Below, piece by piece: positions 8,995 to 18,694 of a stretch of DNA of 52,223 bases. Position 1 is the stretch's first letter; each line of letters begins with the position of its first letter. The notes below the pieces were generated by a model. It saw only the letters and a list, made by a program, of their open reading frames with translations, did not search any database and was not told the origin of the DNA. Made by a program: the position numbers and the translations under genes. Origin of the DNA: Solirubrobacteraceae bacterium (GTDB taxonomy: Bacteria; Actinomycetota; Thermoleophilia; Solirubrobacterales; Solirubrobacteraceae); contig JAGIBJ010000057.1 of NCBI GenBank assembly GCA_017744415.1, forward strand, positions 1 through 52,223, read 5' to 3'.

Positions 8995-10211
8995 CGCGCG
9001 CCGAGCCAGCTGTCGAGAGCGGCGTCGCGGATCGCACGCTCTGGATCGTCGCCGCGAATCTCGGCATCGTCGCGCTGGCGTGCGCGCAGAGCCTGAGCGG
9101 GGGCGCGCGCCTGCCGGTCGTCCTCGCGCTCGGTGTGCTCGCGATGGCGCTCGTCGTGCTGCTCGCGGCGCGGTCGGGTGCGCGCGCCGCGCGGTCGGGT
9201 GCGCTCGCGCGGCTCCTCGCCGGCGGGCTCGTGGCGGCGGCTGCGCTCGTCGTCCTGGTGCTCGGCCGCGAAGCGGTCGGCTGGCGGCCCGTGGTGCTGG
9301 CGGCGACTGCGTTCGCCGGGCTCGCCCTCGTGCTGCGGTGGGTGGTGGCCGCCGTCGAGGCGGCCGATGCCGACGACGTGCCGTGGCAGCAGCTCGCTGC
9401 TGGCGCGCCCCCTTCGGCCGAGCCACGGCTCCGCCACGCCGCCGGCGCAGCCCTCGGCGCGCTGCTGCTGCTGCTCGCCGCGGTCGGCGCGGCGAGATAC
9501 GCCTTCGATCGCACCGACGGCGGCCTGCCCGCGGCGGGCTTCGTCGGCGGCGTGGTGATCGTCGCCGCGCTGATGGCGCTCGTGGCCGGTCCGCTGGCCT
9601 TCGTCGCGCGGCTCCGGGCGCGGCAGGCGTGGGCCGAGCGCGAACGCGGGCGCCAGCGCCAGGAGGTGGCGGCGCACCTCCACGACGAGGTGCTCCAGAC
9701 GCTGGCGCTCATCCAGCGCAGCGTCGAGGATCCGAAGCGCGTGCATCACCTCGCGCGCCAGCAGGAGCGCGGGCTCCGCGCGTGGCTGGCCGGGCGCGAC
9801 ACGCCCGCGGAGGACTCGGTCGCGGCCGCACTGCGCGCGGTCGCCGCCGAGGTCGAGGACGAGACCAGCGGCGCCGCGTCGATCGAGGTGATCGTCGTGG
9901 GCGATGCCGCGCTCACCGGCGGCGGCGAGGCACTGGCACAGGCCGCCCGTGAAACGCTGCGCAATGCGGCGCGGCACGCCGGAGGGCTCGTTCGCGTGGT
10001 CATCGATCCCGATGCCGACCGCGGTGAGCTCGTGGTGTTCATCCGCGACGACGGCCCCGGGTTTGCGGTCGATGCCGTGCCGGCGGAGCGCCGCGGCGTG
10101 CGAGACGCGATCATCGGTCGGATGGAGCACGCGGGCGGCAGCGCCAGCATCGACAGCGGCCCCGATGGCACCGAAGTGACCCTGCGCGTCCCGCTCGGAG
10201 GCGCACGATGA
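8991..10211 (+). CDS. membrane sensor histidine kinase, NarL/DesK (HisKA_3) type
   Basis: A 406-residue protein. The N-terminal half has about five to six hydrophobic helices and no periplasmic domain of note (residues 15-215), so it probably senses the membrane or its PspC partner. The dimerisation/phosphoacceptor helix contains HLHDEV with His231 as the expected phosphorylation site. The HATPase_c domain shows an N-box (ETLRNAARHAGG) and a G1 box (IRDDGPGF), then GGSASIDSGPDGTEVTLRVP. It overlaps PspC upstream (GTGA) and the response regulator downstream (ATGA, 10208-10211), so all three are translationally coupled. It should phosphorylate the adjacent regulator. Confidence 0.88.
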   Translation: MTRAEPAVESGVADRTLWIVAANLGIVALACAQSLSGGARLPVVLALGVLAMALVVLLAARSGARAARSGALARLLAGGLVAAAALVVLVLGREAVGWRPVVLAATAFAGLALVLRWVVAAVEAADADDVPWQQLAAGAPPSAEPRLRHAAGAALGALLLLLAAVGAARYAFDRTDGGLPAAGFVGGVVIVAALMALVAGPLAFVARLRARQAWAERERGRQRQEVAAHLHDEVLQTLALIQRSVEDPKRVHHLARQQERGLRAWLAGRDTPAEDSVAAALRAVAAEVEDETSGAASIEVIVVGDAALTGGGEALAQAARETLRNAARHAGGLVRVVIDPDADRGELVVFIRDDGPGFAVDAVPAERRGVRDAIIGRMEHAGGSASIDSGPDGTEVTLRVPLGGAR

Positions 10212-10864
10212 CCGACGCGGCGGCCGGCCGCCCGTCCGTCGTGCTGATCGACGATCACGCGCTGTTCCGCTCGGGCGTGCGCGCGGAGCTCGCCGACCGC
10301 GTCGAGGTGCTCGGCGAGGCCGAGGACGTCGACGGGGCCGTGCGGCTCGTGCTTGCCCGAGCACCCGAGGTCGTCCTGCTCGACGTCCACCTGCCGGGCG
10401 GGGGCGGCGTCGCGGTGGTCGAGCAGGTGCTGGCCCAGCGACCGCAGCAGGCCTTCCTTGCGCTCACGGTGTCTGATGCACCGGAGGACGTGATCGCGCT
10501 CGTGCGCGCCGGCGCCCGTGGCTACGTCGAGAAGACGATCCAGCCCGCCGCGCTCGTCGACGCGATCGTGCAGGTGCGCGCCGGTGAGCCGGTCTTCGGG
10601 CCGCGGCTCGCCGGTTTCGTGCTCGCCGCGTTCTCGGGCACGCAGGCGGCGGCCCCGGCCGATCCCGAGGTCGACCAGCTCACCCCACGCGAGCGTGAGG
10701 TGCTGCAGCTCATCGCGCGCGGCTACCGCTACAAGCAGATCGCCCAACGTCTCGGGATCAGCCCGCGCACCGTCGAGAGCCACACCTCAGCAGTGCTCCG
10801 CAAGCTCCAGCTCACCAGCCGACACGAGCTCAGTCGCTGGGCCACACGCCGCGGCCTCGACTAG
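10208..10864 (+). CDS. NarL/LuxR-family response regulator
   Basis: A 218-residue protein. The receiver domain (10-125) shows the acidic pair D15-D16, phospho-acceptor Asp59 in VVLLDVHLPG, the conserved Thr in LALTVSDAP and Lys in GYVEKTIQP. After a linker, a GerE/LuxR helix-turn-helix (about 155-212) follows: LTPREREVLQLIARG, QIAQRLGISPRTVESHTS. It is the cognate regulator of the preceding kinase by position and 4-base overlap. Its target promoters are not visible here; autoregulation of the operon from a promoter upstream of 6932 is possible. Confidence 0.92.
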   Translation: MTDAAAGRPSVVLIDDHALFRSGVRAELADRVEVLGEAEDVDGAVRLVLARAPEVVLLDVHLPGGGGVAVVEQVLAQRPQQAFLALTVSDAPEDVIALVRAGARGYVEKTIQPAALVDAIVQVRAGEPVFGPRLAGFVLAAFSGTQAAAPADPEVDQLTPREREVLQLIARGYRYKQIAQRLGISPRTVESHTSAVLRKLQLTSRHELSRWATRRGLD

Positions 10865-11005
10865 ATCGCGGCGCCCGCGACGCGCGGCATGGTCAGGCGG
10901 AGCTCTCCCCGATGATCCGCCCCGCGTCGACCGCTCGAGGCGGCGGCCACGCGGTTAGCTTCGCGGTGGGCGCGTGTCAGAGCGGCCGCGCCGAGGAAGG
11001 ACGAG

Positions 11006-11896
11006 ATGACGCATCAGCCGACCGTGGCCGTGCTCGGCGCCGGCGGGATCATGGGATTCGCGATGGCCCGCAACCTCGCGCGCGCCGGCCACCCCGTGCG
11101 GGCGTGGAACCGGTCGACCGAGAAGGCGCAGCCGCTTGCCGACGACGGCGCGGTGCTCGCGAGCAGCCCGGCCGAGGCCGCGCACGGCGCCGACGTCGTC
11201 GTCACGATGCTCGCGGATGCCGAGGCCACCGAGGCGGTTGCGTTCGGCGACGACGGAGCCTTCGCGGAGCACACCGCCGGCGGCGTGACGAGCCCGCCGG
11301 TCTGGCTCCAAATGGGCACACTCGGGGCGCACGGCACGGCGGTCTGCATGGAGGAGGCGGCCCGTCGCGACCTCCCGTTCCTCGACGCGCCGGTCGTCGG
11401 CACCAAGCAGCCCGCGATCGACGGCAAGCTCACGATCCTCGCGTCGGGCGACCGCGCGCTCGAGCCCGCCGTCGCGCCGCTCTTGGACGTCATCGGGGCG
11501 AAGACGATCTGGGTCGGAGGCGCCGGTGCCGGCACCCAGCTCAAGCTCGTCGTCAACAGCTGGGTGCTCTCGATCATCGAGTCGGTCGCTGAGACGGCCG
11601 CGCTCGCCGAAGGCGTCGGGATCGAACTCCAGACGTTCCTCGACGTCGTCGCCGGAGGCCCGCTCGATCTGCCCTACCTCCAGCTGAAGGGCGGCATGAT
11701 CGCGGACGGCGACTTCTCGGCCTCGTTCCCCCTGGCGGGCGCCGCAAAGGACGCCCGCCTCATCGTCGAGCTCGGCGAGCGCCACGGTCTCGAACTCCCG
11801 CTGCATCGCACGCTCCGCGAGCGGCTCGCCGAGGCCGTCGACGACCACGGCGCCAAGGACGCGATCGCCACCTACCTCACGAGCCGCCCCGCCTGA
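11006..11896 (+). CDS. NAD(P)-dependent beta-hydroxyacid dehydrogenase (3-hydroxyisobutyrate dehydrogenase family)
   Basis: A 296-residue cytoplasmic protein of the family's usual length. The Rossmann motif is VLGAGGIMGFAMARNLARAGH (residues 9-29), with NRS at the cofactor-binding strand end. The substrate loop LDAPVVGTKQPAIDGKLTILASGD corresponds to the conserved DAPVSGG region; here SGG is replaced by GTK. The catalytic-lysine motif is GTQLKLVVN. Family members oxidise 3-hydroxyisobutyrate, tartronate semialdehyde or related compounds; the altered substrate loop prevents a specific call. Start ATG at 11006 is preceded by a purine-rich AGGACGAG. It stands alone, convergent with the MFS gene. 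Confidence 0.85.
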   Translation: MTHQPTVAVLGAGGIMGFAMARNLARAGHPVRAWNRSTEKAQPLADDGAVLASSPAEAAHGADVVVTMLADAEATEAVAFGDDGAFAEHTAGGVTSPPVWLQMGTLGAHGTAVCMEEAARRDLPFLDAPVVGTKQPAIDGKLTILASGDRALEPAVAPLLDVIGAKTIWVGGAGAGTQLKLVVNSWVLSIIESVAETAALAEGVGIELQTFLDVVAGGPLDLPYLQLKGGMIADGDFSASFPLAGAAKDARLIVELGERHGLELPLHRTLRERLAEAVDDHGAKDAIATYLTSRPA

Positions 11897-11903
11897 ACGC
11901 TCT

Positions 11904-11987
11904 GCGATCCCGCGGGACCCGCTGGCGCTGAGCCGCTCTCGCGATCCCGCGGGACCCGCATGTGGATGCCGCGGGGACCCGCTGGCG
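11904..11987. repeat. three imperfect ~23-bp repeats with a CCCGCGGG core
   Basis: Three copies sit between two convergent genes at 11904-11927, 11941-11962 and 11964-11987. The consensus is GCGATCCCGCGGGACCCGCT followed by GGCG. The core is self-complementary. They may act as a bidirectional terminator or be a short repeat family. Confidence 0.6.
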
Positions 11988-13505
11988 TTAGTGGGCGACG
12001 GCCGGCTCAGCGTTCGGCGCCGCGCCGTGGGTGAGCCGGCCGCCGGGGAGCAGGAGGCTCGTGGCGACGGCGCCGAACAGGAAGATGCCGGCGGCCCAGG
12101 TGAACGCGCTGGTGTAGCCGTGGATCGCGGCCGTGGCGAGCACCTCGGGCGAGCGCGCGGTTGCCGCGGCGAGGGAGTCGGTCATCGCCGACGCGGCGAT
12201 CGTGCTCAGCGCCGCGGTGCCGATCGACCCGCCCACCTGCTGGCTCGTGTTCACCATCGCGGAGGCGACGCCGGCGTGCATCGGCGCGATGCCGTGCGTG
12301 CCCGTCTGGAAGGCCGGCACGAAGACGCAGCCCATGCCGATGCCCTGCAGGATCAGAAAGGGCAGCACGCCCCCGACGTAGCTCGAGTCGACCGAGAGCG
12401 TGGTGAAGCCGAGCATCGCGGCGGCCGCGAAGAGCATGCCCGTGCGGACGATCACGCGCGGCCCGAAGTTCGGCAGGAGCCTGCGGGTGACGATCTGCGC
12501 CGTGGCGATGATCGCGGCCGTCATCGGCAGGAACCCGGCGCCCGTCTCCAGCGGCGAGAACCCGAGGTTCTGCTGCATGAAGTACGTGAGGAACAGGAAC
12601 CCGGCGAACATGCCCGAGCCCGCGACGAGCATCGCGAGGTAGGCACCGCCGCGGGCGCGATTCAGCAGCACGCTGAGGGGCAGGAGCGGGTGCGCGGCCA
12701 CGCGCTGGCGGGCGAGGAAGCCGCCGAGCAGCACGATGGCCGCGACGAACGAACCGACCGCGGCGGTGCTGCCCCACCCGTCGACCTCGGCCCGCGAGAA
12801 GCCGAAGACGACGAAGAACAGCCCGCTCGAGGCGAGGACCGTGCCCGGTACGTCGATGCCCGGGCGCTGCGCCGGACGGCCCGAGGCCAGCAGGCGCGTG
12901 GCCGCGATCGCGGTGGGCACGGCGAACGCGATGTTCACGTAGAGGCACCAGCGCCAGCTCGCCCACTCGGTGAGCATGCCGCCGAGCAGCAGGCCGATCG
13001 CGGCGCCACCGCCGGCGATCGCGCTGAAGATGCCGAACGCGTGGGCGCGCTCGCCGGGCTCGGTGAACGTGGTGGTGAGGATCGAGAGCGCGGCTGGTGC
13101 CAGGAGCGCCCCGAACAGGCCTTGGGCGGCGCGGGCCCCGATCAGCATCTCGACGCTGGTCGCGGCGCCGCCGACGGCCGAGGCCGTCGCGAAGCCGAGG
13201 AGGCCGGTGATGAACACCTGCTTGCGGCCGAACAGGTCGCCGAGGCGGCCGCCGAGCAGGAGGAGGCTGCCGAACGCCAGCGCGTAGGCCGTCACGATCC
13301 ACTGGCGGCTCGCATCGGAGAAGTCGAGCGCGGCCTGGGCGCTCGGGAGGGCGACGTTCACGATCGTGATGTCGAGCACCACCATCAACTGCGCGACGCC
13401 GATCATCGCGAGCACCCGGTTGTGCCGGCGGTGCTCCTCGGGCGACTTGGTCGGGGCGGGCGGGCCGCTCGCGGCGGCGCCCTGTGGGCTGGTCTGGGTC
13501 GACAT
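11988..13505 (-). CDS. MFS drug/solute exporter, DHA2 (EmrB/QacA) family, 14 TM
   Basis: A 505-residue membrane protein. The first helix carries the family motif VVLDITIVNVALPSAQAALDF. Motif A GGRLGDLFGRKQVF lies in the first cytoplasmic loop, and about 14 hydrophobic helices can be counted. DHA2 transporters export drugs, dyes or solutes using the proton gradient. The start at 13505 was chosen over an in-frame ATG 30 bases upstream because an AAGGAG ribosome site lies 7 bases before it. A TetR regulator is divergent across a 207-base spacer with palindromes, so repression and ligand induction by that regulator are likely. The substrate is not predictable. Confidence 0.9.
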   Translation of the reverse strand: MSTQTSPQGAAASGPPAPTKSPEEHRRHNRVLAMIGVAQLMVVLDITIVNVALPSAQAALDFSDASRQWIVTAYALAFGSLLLLGGRLGDLFGRKQVFITGLLGFATASAVGGAATSVEMLIGARAAQGLFGALLAPAALSILTTTFTEPGERAHAFGIFSAIAGGGAAIGLLLGGMLTEWASWRWCLYVNIAFAVPTAIAATRLLASGRPAQRPGIDVPGTVLASSGLFFVVFGFSRAEVDGWGSTAAVGSFVAAIVLLGGFLARQRVAAHPLLPLSVLLNRARGGAYLAMLVAGSGMFAGFLFLTYFMQQNLGFSPLETGAGFLPMTAAIIATAQIVTRRLLPNFGPRVIVRTGMLFAAAAMLGFTTLSVDSSYVGGVLPFLILQGIGMGCVFVPAFQTGTHGIAPMHAGVASAMVNTSQQVGGSIGTAALSTIAASAMTDSLAAATARSPEVLATAAIHGYTSAFTWAAGIFLFGAVATSLLLPGGRLTHGAAPNAEPAVAH

Positions 13506-13582
13506 GGTCGTGCTCCTTGCGTGGCCGATGGTCATCTGCCGGTGCAGACGACGAGCCGGGTGATCAGATGCAGAAGCGGAGG

Positions 13583-13679
13583 CGGAGATCCGTTCTCCGT
13601 TTCTGCGCTTGCGGGCAAGGTAGCACCAACCGGAGGGAATGTCTCCACTTCAATCGCGCCAAGTGGAGGTTCTGCCTCC
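13583..13679. promoter_or_regulatory. candidate TetR operators in the MFS/tetR spacer
   Basis: Three palindromes occur: CGGAGA-5-TCTCCG (13583-13599), CTCCACTT-10-AAGTGGAG (13643-13668) and GGAGG-5-CCTCC (13665-13679). All contain GGAG/CTCC half sites and lie between the divergent starts 13505 and 13713. Binding by the adjacent TetR protein is inference from arrangement. Confidence 0.5.
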
Positions 13680-13712
13680 GATTTCGGTGACGTCCACCTC
13701 TACGATGGGGTG

Positions 13713-14411
13713 GTGACCGACGCCGCCTCCCCCGGATCGACGAGCAACGACGACCTCGTCGCAGCGGCCGAGCGGCCGCTGCGGGCGGATGCCGAGCGCA
13801 ACCGCCGCAAGATCATCGAGGCCGCGCGCGAGCTCTTCGCCGAACGTGGCCTCACGACACTGGACGAGGTGGCCGAGCGCGCCGGTGTGGGAGTGGGCAC
13901 CGTCTACCGGCGCTTTCCCAGCCGAGACGACCTCATCGATGCGCTCTACGTCGAGGCGATGGAGCAGCTCGTCGCCATCGGCTCGGCGGCCGTCGAGCTC
14001 TCGGAGACCGATCCGTGGGGCGCAATCGAGTACTTCCTGACGAACTACCTCGAGATGCACGCAGGCGACCGCTCACTCTCGAGCGTCGTCCTCACCGACG
14101 CGCATGGCCGCGGGCGCCTCGAGATCGGCAAGTCGAAGATGGCTCCGATGGGAGCGACGGTCGTGGCTCGCGCCAAGGCCGCCGGCGTCGTCCGCGACGA
14201 CTTCGCGCCTACCGAGTTGCCGATGAGCGTGATCATGCTCGTGTCGGTGATGAACGCGACGCGTGACGTGGCCCCCGGGATCTGGCGCCGCTACCTCGCC
14301 TACCTGCTCGATTCGTTCCGGCCCGAGGCGGCGCGCGGCCCCCTGCCGCACGCTCCGCTGGAGTTCGACCAGGTGCCCCTCGCGATGCGAGCGGCGTTCT
14401 CCGGGCGCTAG
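13713..14411 (+). CDS. TetR/AcrR-family transcriptional regulator
   Basis: A 232-residue protein. The HTH lies at about residues 24-70: RRKIIEAARELFAERGLTTL, then VAERAGVGVGTVYRRFPSRDDLIDALY. The C-terminal ligand domain is helical and unspecific. It starts at GTG 13713 (a second GTG lies one codon upstream); no ATG in frame precedes the HTH closely. It is divergent from the DHA2 exporter gene, the standard layout for a local repressor of an efflux pump that releases DNA when a transported compound binds. Confidence 0.85.
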   Translation: MTDAASPGSTSNDDLVAAAERPLRADAERNRRKIIEAARELFAERGLTTLDEVAERAGVGVGTVYRRFPSRDDLIDALYVEAMEQLVAIGSAAVELSETDPWGAIEYFLTNYLEMHAGDRSLSSVVLTDAHGRGRLEIGKSKMAPMGATVVARAKAAGVVRDDFAPTELPMSVIMLVSVMNATRDVAPGIWRRYLAYLLDSFRPEAARGPLPHAPLEFDQVPLAMRAAFSGR

Positions 14412-14453
14412 CTGCGTGATTCGACGTCGCCGCAGAACCACTCATCTCGGTGG

Positions 14454-15170
14454 TCACCCGAGCAGCAGCCAGCCGCCGGCCACCAGCGCGCCGACGGTGA
14501 CGAGGAGGAAGCCCGCGATCCAGCACATCGCCGGAAGCGGCGTGAGCGTGGCGAGCACGTCGGCATCCGAGCCGCGCTGGCCTCGGCGATGCCGCCCCCA
14601 GAGTTCGAACACCGGGCGCGGCGCGGCGATGAGCAGGAACCAGGCGCCCGCATAGGCGACGAGCGACTGCACCTCGTCGCTCGCCCACCACGAGATCGAG
14701 CCGAGCGCGGCACCCGAGCCGAGCACGACGAGCAGGCCCCAAGCGTTGCGGATCTGCAGCAGCAGCGCGAGGAGCACGACGGCGAGCCAGAGCGCGGCCA
14801 TCGCGTGCTCGCCCGCGAGCAACAGCGCCGCGGCCAGGCCGAGGAGCGCCGGGCCGGTGTAGCCCGCGGCCGTGGTCACGATCAGTCCCAGGCCGCTCGC
14901 GGCCCCGTGCGAGCGGGCGCGCCCCGAGGTGTCGGCGTGCAGGGTGATGCCGCGTTGTCGACGGCCCGTCAACGCTGCGGCCAGGCCGTGCGACCCCTCG
15001 TGGGCCATCGTCACGAGGTGGCGGGCGTGGGGCCACGTGACGCGCGAGGCGACGATCAGGAGCGCGAGGGCGGCGAGGCCGTAGATCCAAGCGGGATCCG
15101 GCGCCTGCTGGCGTCCGGTGACGTCGTCCCAGATACGCGTGAGCACGTCGGCAGCCGTCCCGAGAGGCAC
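14454..15170 (-). CDS. M50-like (site-2-protease-type) membrane metalloprotease
   Basis: A 238-residue polytopic membrane protein. The zinc motif HEGSH (H57-E58-x-x-H61) lies in the second hydrophobic segment, as in M50 peptidases (HExxH). About six further hydrophobic helices follow. The size and motif fit the M50B-like group; the third metal ligand (usually Asp in NPDG-like motifs) is not obvious, though TGPALLG and DE residues exist. It would cleave membrane-embedded substrates if active. The GTG at 15170 was preferred to an upstream ATG (15257) because the latter adds an Arg-rich stretch that would overlap the divergent promoter region of the mutase gene. Confidence 0.68.
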   Translation of the reverse strand: MPLGTAADVLTRIWDDVTGRQQAPDPAWIYGLAALALLIVASRVTWPHARHLVTMAHEGSHGLAAALTGRRQRGITLHADTSGRARSHGAASGLGLIVTTAAGYTGPALLGLAAALLLAGEHAMAALWLAVVLLALLLQIRNAWGLLVVLGSGAALGSISWWASDEVQSLVAYAGAWFLLIAAPRPVFELWGRHRRGQRGSDADVLATLTPLPAMCWIAGFLLVTVGALVAGGWLLLG

Positions 15171-15301
15171 CGCCCGAGCGTACGGCGGCGCCCGGCGCGG
15201 CAGCTCCGGTCGGGTGCGGAGGGGGCAGGTGCGTCCGCCTCGCGTGCGTGTGCGCACGCGCGGGCACCGCCGGCTTGCCCCGCTCCCGTACGATTCGGCG
15301 C

Positions 15302-16933
<1,632 letters not shown>

Positions 16934-16965
16934 GAGCGCCCCGGCGCCGGCGGCCGCCCGTGCCC

Positions 16966-17014
16966 GTTCTGGCATGCGCTTTTACCCGTAGTAGGTAGAA
17001 ACGCATGCCAGAAC
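16966..17014. repeat. palindrome A1, downstream boundary of the nuclease gene
   Basis: Arms of 21 bases (16966-16986 and 16994-17014; GTTCTGGCATGCG...) pair with two mismatches around a 7-base loop. A smaller GC hairpin, CGCCGC-TGGG-GCGGCG, follows at 17014-17029. Inverted, this palindrome matches palindrome A2 (18072-18118) at 44 of 47 bases. It sits between the mutase stop (16933) and the nuclease stop (17035) and could also terminate both. Confidence 0.9.
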
Positions 17015-17034
17015 GCCGCTGGGGCGGCGCAGAG

Positions 17035-18003
17035 CTACGCGGCAGCGATGCGACGGGCCGCAATCCAGAGTTCGATCTGGTCGATGCATGCGTCGACATC
17101 CCGCCATACCTCGACGTCGGCGAACCGCCTGGTCTCGATACCGATCGTCGCGAGCAGAGCGGCGCGCGCGATGTCCTCGGCTTGCCGAGCCGGACTGTCA
17201 TGGCCGCCTCCATCGCATTCGACGGCAAGCAGCGCCTCGGGAAAGTAGACATCCGGCCACGCGGTGCGCCGACCGACCGCCACCGGCGCGTTGATGACCG
17301 CCGCGACACCCCGTCGGACCAGGCCCGCGACGAGGTGGCGTTCGGCGCGGCTCAGGAGCTTGTGGTCTTCGCCGACGATCGGGTGCCGCGCCATCAGTTC
17401 GCGGATGGCCCGTGAACCGGTGATGCCCTTACCCAACGCCTCCTCCACTTGCCGCTGATTCAGGAGCCCACGGAAATCGGCCTCGCGCCAGGCTGCGTTC
17501 AGGTCTTTCCACGACTCGTCGGCCGCGAGCATCACCAGGCAGTCAGGTACCGACGCGACGGCCACGCCGTTCACGTGCTCGGCCGGTTGTCGCCGCCGGC
17601 GTGGAACGAACTCGATCACGGCGAGTCCACCTCCGGACGACACCGGCAGGCGTACCTGGAGCCGTTGGCGCATCGCGAGATGACTGCGTCGGACCGAAAC
17701 CGTCACGTGCGTCGGGCGGGCATCGAGCAGCCCGCGCCATTCGAGGCCGGTGCGTCCGTCGAGCCGCGCCGAGCCGCCCCCTCGCAGCGCCGCCGCGTTG
17801 GCCAAGGCGATCGGCGTGATCGGGCCGGGACCGACGATCGACACCTTCGGGACGACGAGAGTGAGCGCCGCCCGGTCCCGGAGCGACTGGGCGCGCCGGC
17901 CAGAGACGGCCGAGTTGCGAAGCGCGTCGACCGACACGCAGCCTCCGTGCTCCGCGCCGAGGGCGGCAAGGGTCGCGAGGATCGGGTCGATGGCATCGGG
18001 CAT
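17035..18003 (-). CDS. AbiEi-like winged-helix / DUF559 (PD-(D/E)XK) nuclease-domain protein A
   Basis: A 322-residue protein. Residues 5-60 look like the winged-helix N-terminus of AbiEi-type proteins (ILATLAALGAEHGGCVSVDAL, then a basic segment and a short beta-wing ending SIVGPG). The middle (65-210) resembles the AbiEi/DUF559 central region (VPDCLVMLA). The C-terminus (215-322) is DUF559/Vsr-like: SRAERHL, W249-P250-D251, E262-C-D264-G265 and H268, then RAALLATIGIETRRF. This gives a plausible PD-(D/E)XK set. The start at 18003 (ATG) leaves 68 bases to palindrome A2. The gene is bounded by palindromes on both sides. It could be a DNA nuclease, an antitoxin-like regulator that binds the palindrome, or both. 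Confidence 0.75.
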   Translation of the reverse strand: MPDAIDPILATLAALGAEHGGCVSVDALRNSAVSGRRAQSLRDRAALTLVVPKVSIVGPGPITPIALANAAALRGGGSARLDGRTGLEWRGLLDARPTHVTVSVRRSHLAMRQRLQVRLPVSSGGGLAVIEFVPRRRRQPAEHVNGVAVASVPDCLVMLAADESWKDLNAAWREADFRGLLNQRQVEEALGKGITGSRAIRELMARHPIVGEDHKLLSRAERHLVAGLVRRGVAAVINAPVAVGRRTAWPDVYFPEALLAVECDGGGHDSPARQAEDIARAALLATIGIETRRFADVEVWRDVDACIDQIELWIAARRIAAA

Positions 18004-18071
18004 GGCCCGAGGTTGCGGATCCACCTGCGCCGAAACAGCACCACTTCGCAACAATTCGCGCGGCCGGCGCC

Positions 18072-18118
18072 TTCTGGCATGCGTTTCTACCCGCTACGGG
18101 TAAAAACGCATGCCAGAA
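18072..18118. repeat. palindrome A2, upstream boundary of the nuclease gene
   Basis: Arms of 22 bases (18072-18093 and 18097-18118; TTCTGGCATGCG...) pair with a single mismatch around the loop CTA. It lies 68 bases upstream of the start of the minus-strand nuclease gene and 103 bases upstream of the next plus-strand start. Its reverse complement matches palindrome A1 with three differences. Confidence 0.92.
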
Positions 18119-18220
18119 CGAGCGCTGGGGCGCGGCGGAGCGCGGCGCGTGTGGTCCGCGCTGGCGATGGCTTCGGGCTTGTGGCCACGCTCATGGCAGC
18201 GGTCCGCTACCTTCGGGCGC

Positions 18221-18694
18221 ATGTCCCAAGCTGCGATCGACATCAAACTGCCGGAGGGGTGGGAGGCCGTCGAGAAGCCGCTCGCTGGGGCGTCGCTCCA
18301 GGCCTACGAGCCGCCCGGTCCGGGCTTTCGCAGCAGTCTGACGGTGCACGCGTTCGTTCCGGCGGAGGTGAGCGACACGCCGCCGGAGATCGACGGCTTG
18401 CATGCCGCGCAGGTGACCGACATGGTCAACGCGCTGCCGTCCGCCCACGACCTCGAGAACACCGAGACCACCGTGAAGGGTCTGCGCACGAAGGTGTCGG
18501 TCGTCGGCTTCCGACAGGACGAGTACACGGTGCTCGCGCGCATCTGGACGATCCAGGCGTTCAACGGCGTGATCCAGGTCGCCGGCCTCTGCGACGCGCA
18601 GCGCGTCACGGCCGTCGGCCCGCTGATCAACGCGGCCGTCGAGAGCCTCACGATCAACGTCGATCCCGACTTCGTGGATCCTGAGCGCCCGTAA
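18221..18694 (+). CDS. hypothetical protein, DcrB/LpqN-like fold suspected
   Basis: A 157-residue soluble protein without signal peptide. It begins IDIKLPEGWEAVEKP and contains alternating strands (SLTVHAFVP, TKVSVVGFRQ, YTVLARIWTIQAFNGVIQVAGLCD) and a final helix/strand, like the MOG1/DcrB/LpqN group of small alpha/beta proteins. The resemblance is weak. The ATG at 18221 was chosen; an upstream in-frame ATG (18110) lies inside palindrome A2 and would add an unlikely Arg/Trp-rich leader. Function unknown; not obviously linked to the nuclease gene, which is divergent. Confidence 0.6.
   Translation: MSQAAIDIKLPEGWEAVEKPLAGASLQAYEPPGPGFRSSLTVHAFVPAEVSDTPPEIDGLHAAQVTDMVNALPSAHDLENTETTVKGLRTKVSVVGFRQDEYTVLARIWTIQAFNGVIQVAGLCDAQRVTAVGPLINAAVESLTINVDPDFVDPERP

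Larger units (their letters stand above)
16966..18118 (-). other. candidate palindrome-bounded nuclease element A
   Basis: A 1.15-kb unit made of palindrome A1, one AbiEi/DUF559-type nuclease gene on the minus strand and palindrome A2. Nothing else is encoded inside. There is no transposase, integrase or clear target-site duplication. Both palindromes are followed on the plus strand by a similar GC-rich tail containing CGCTGGGGCG. Interpretation as a discrete element is inference. Confidence 0.55.

Noticed and set aside
16966..18118. Insertion sequence with terminal inverted repeats
   Set aside because: No DDE, HUH or serine/tyrosine recombinase is encoded and no target-site duplication is seen; the ends are each complete palindromes. 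Kept as a candidate element instead.
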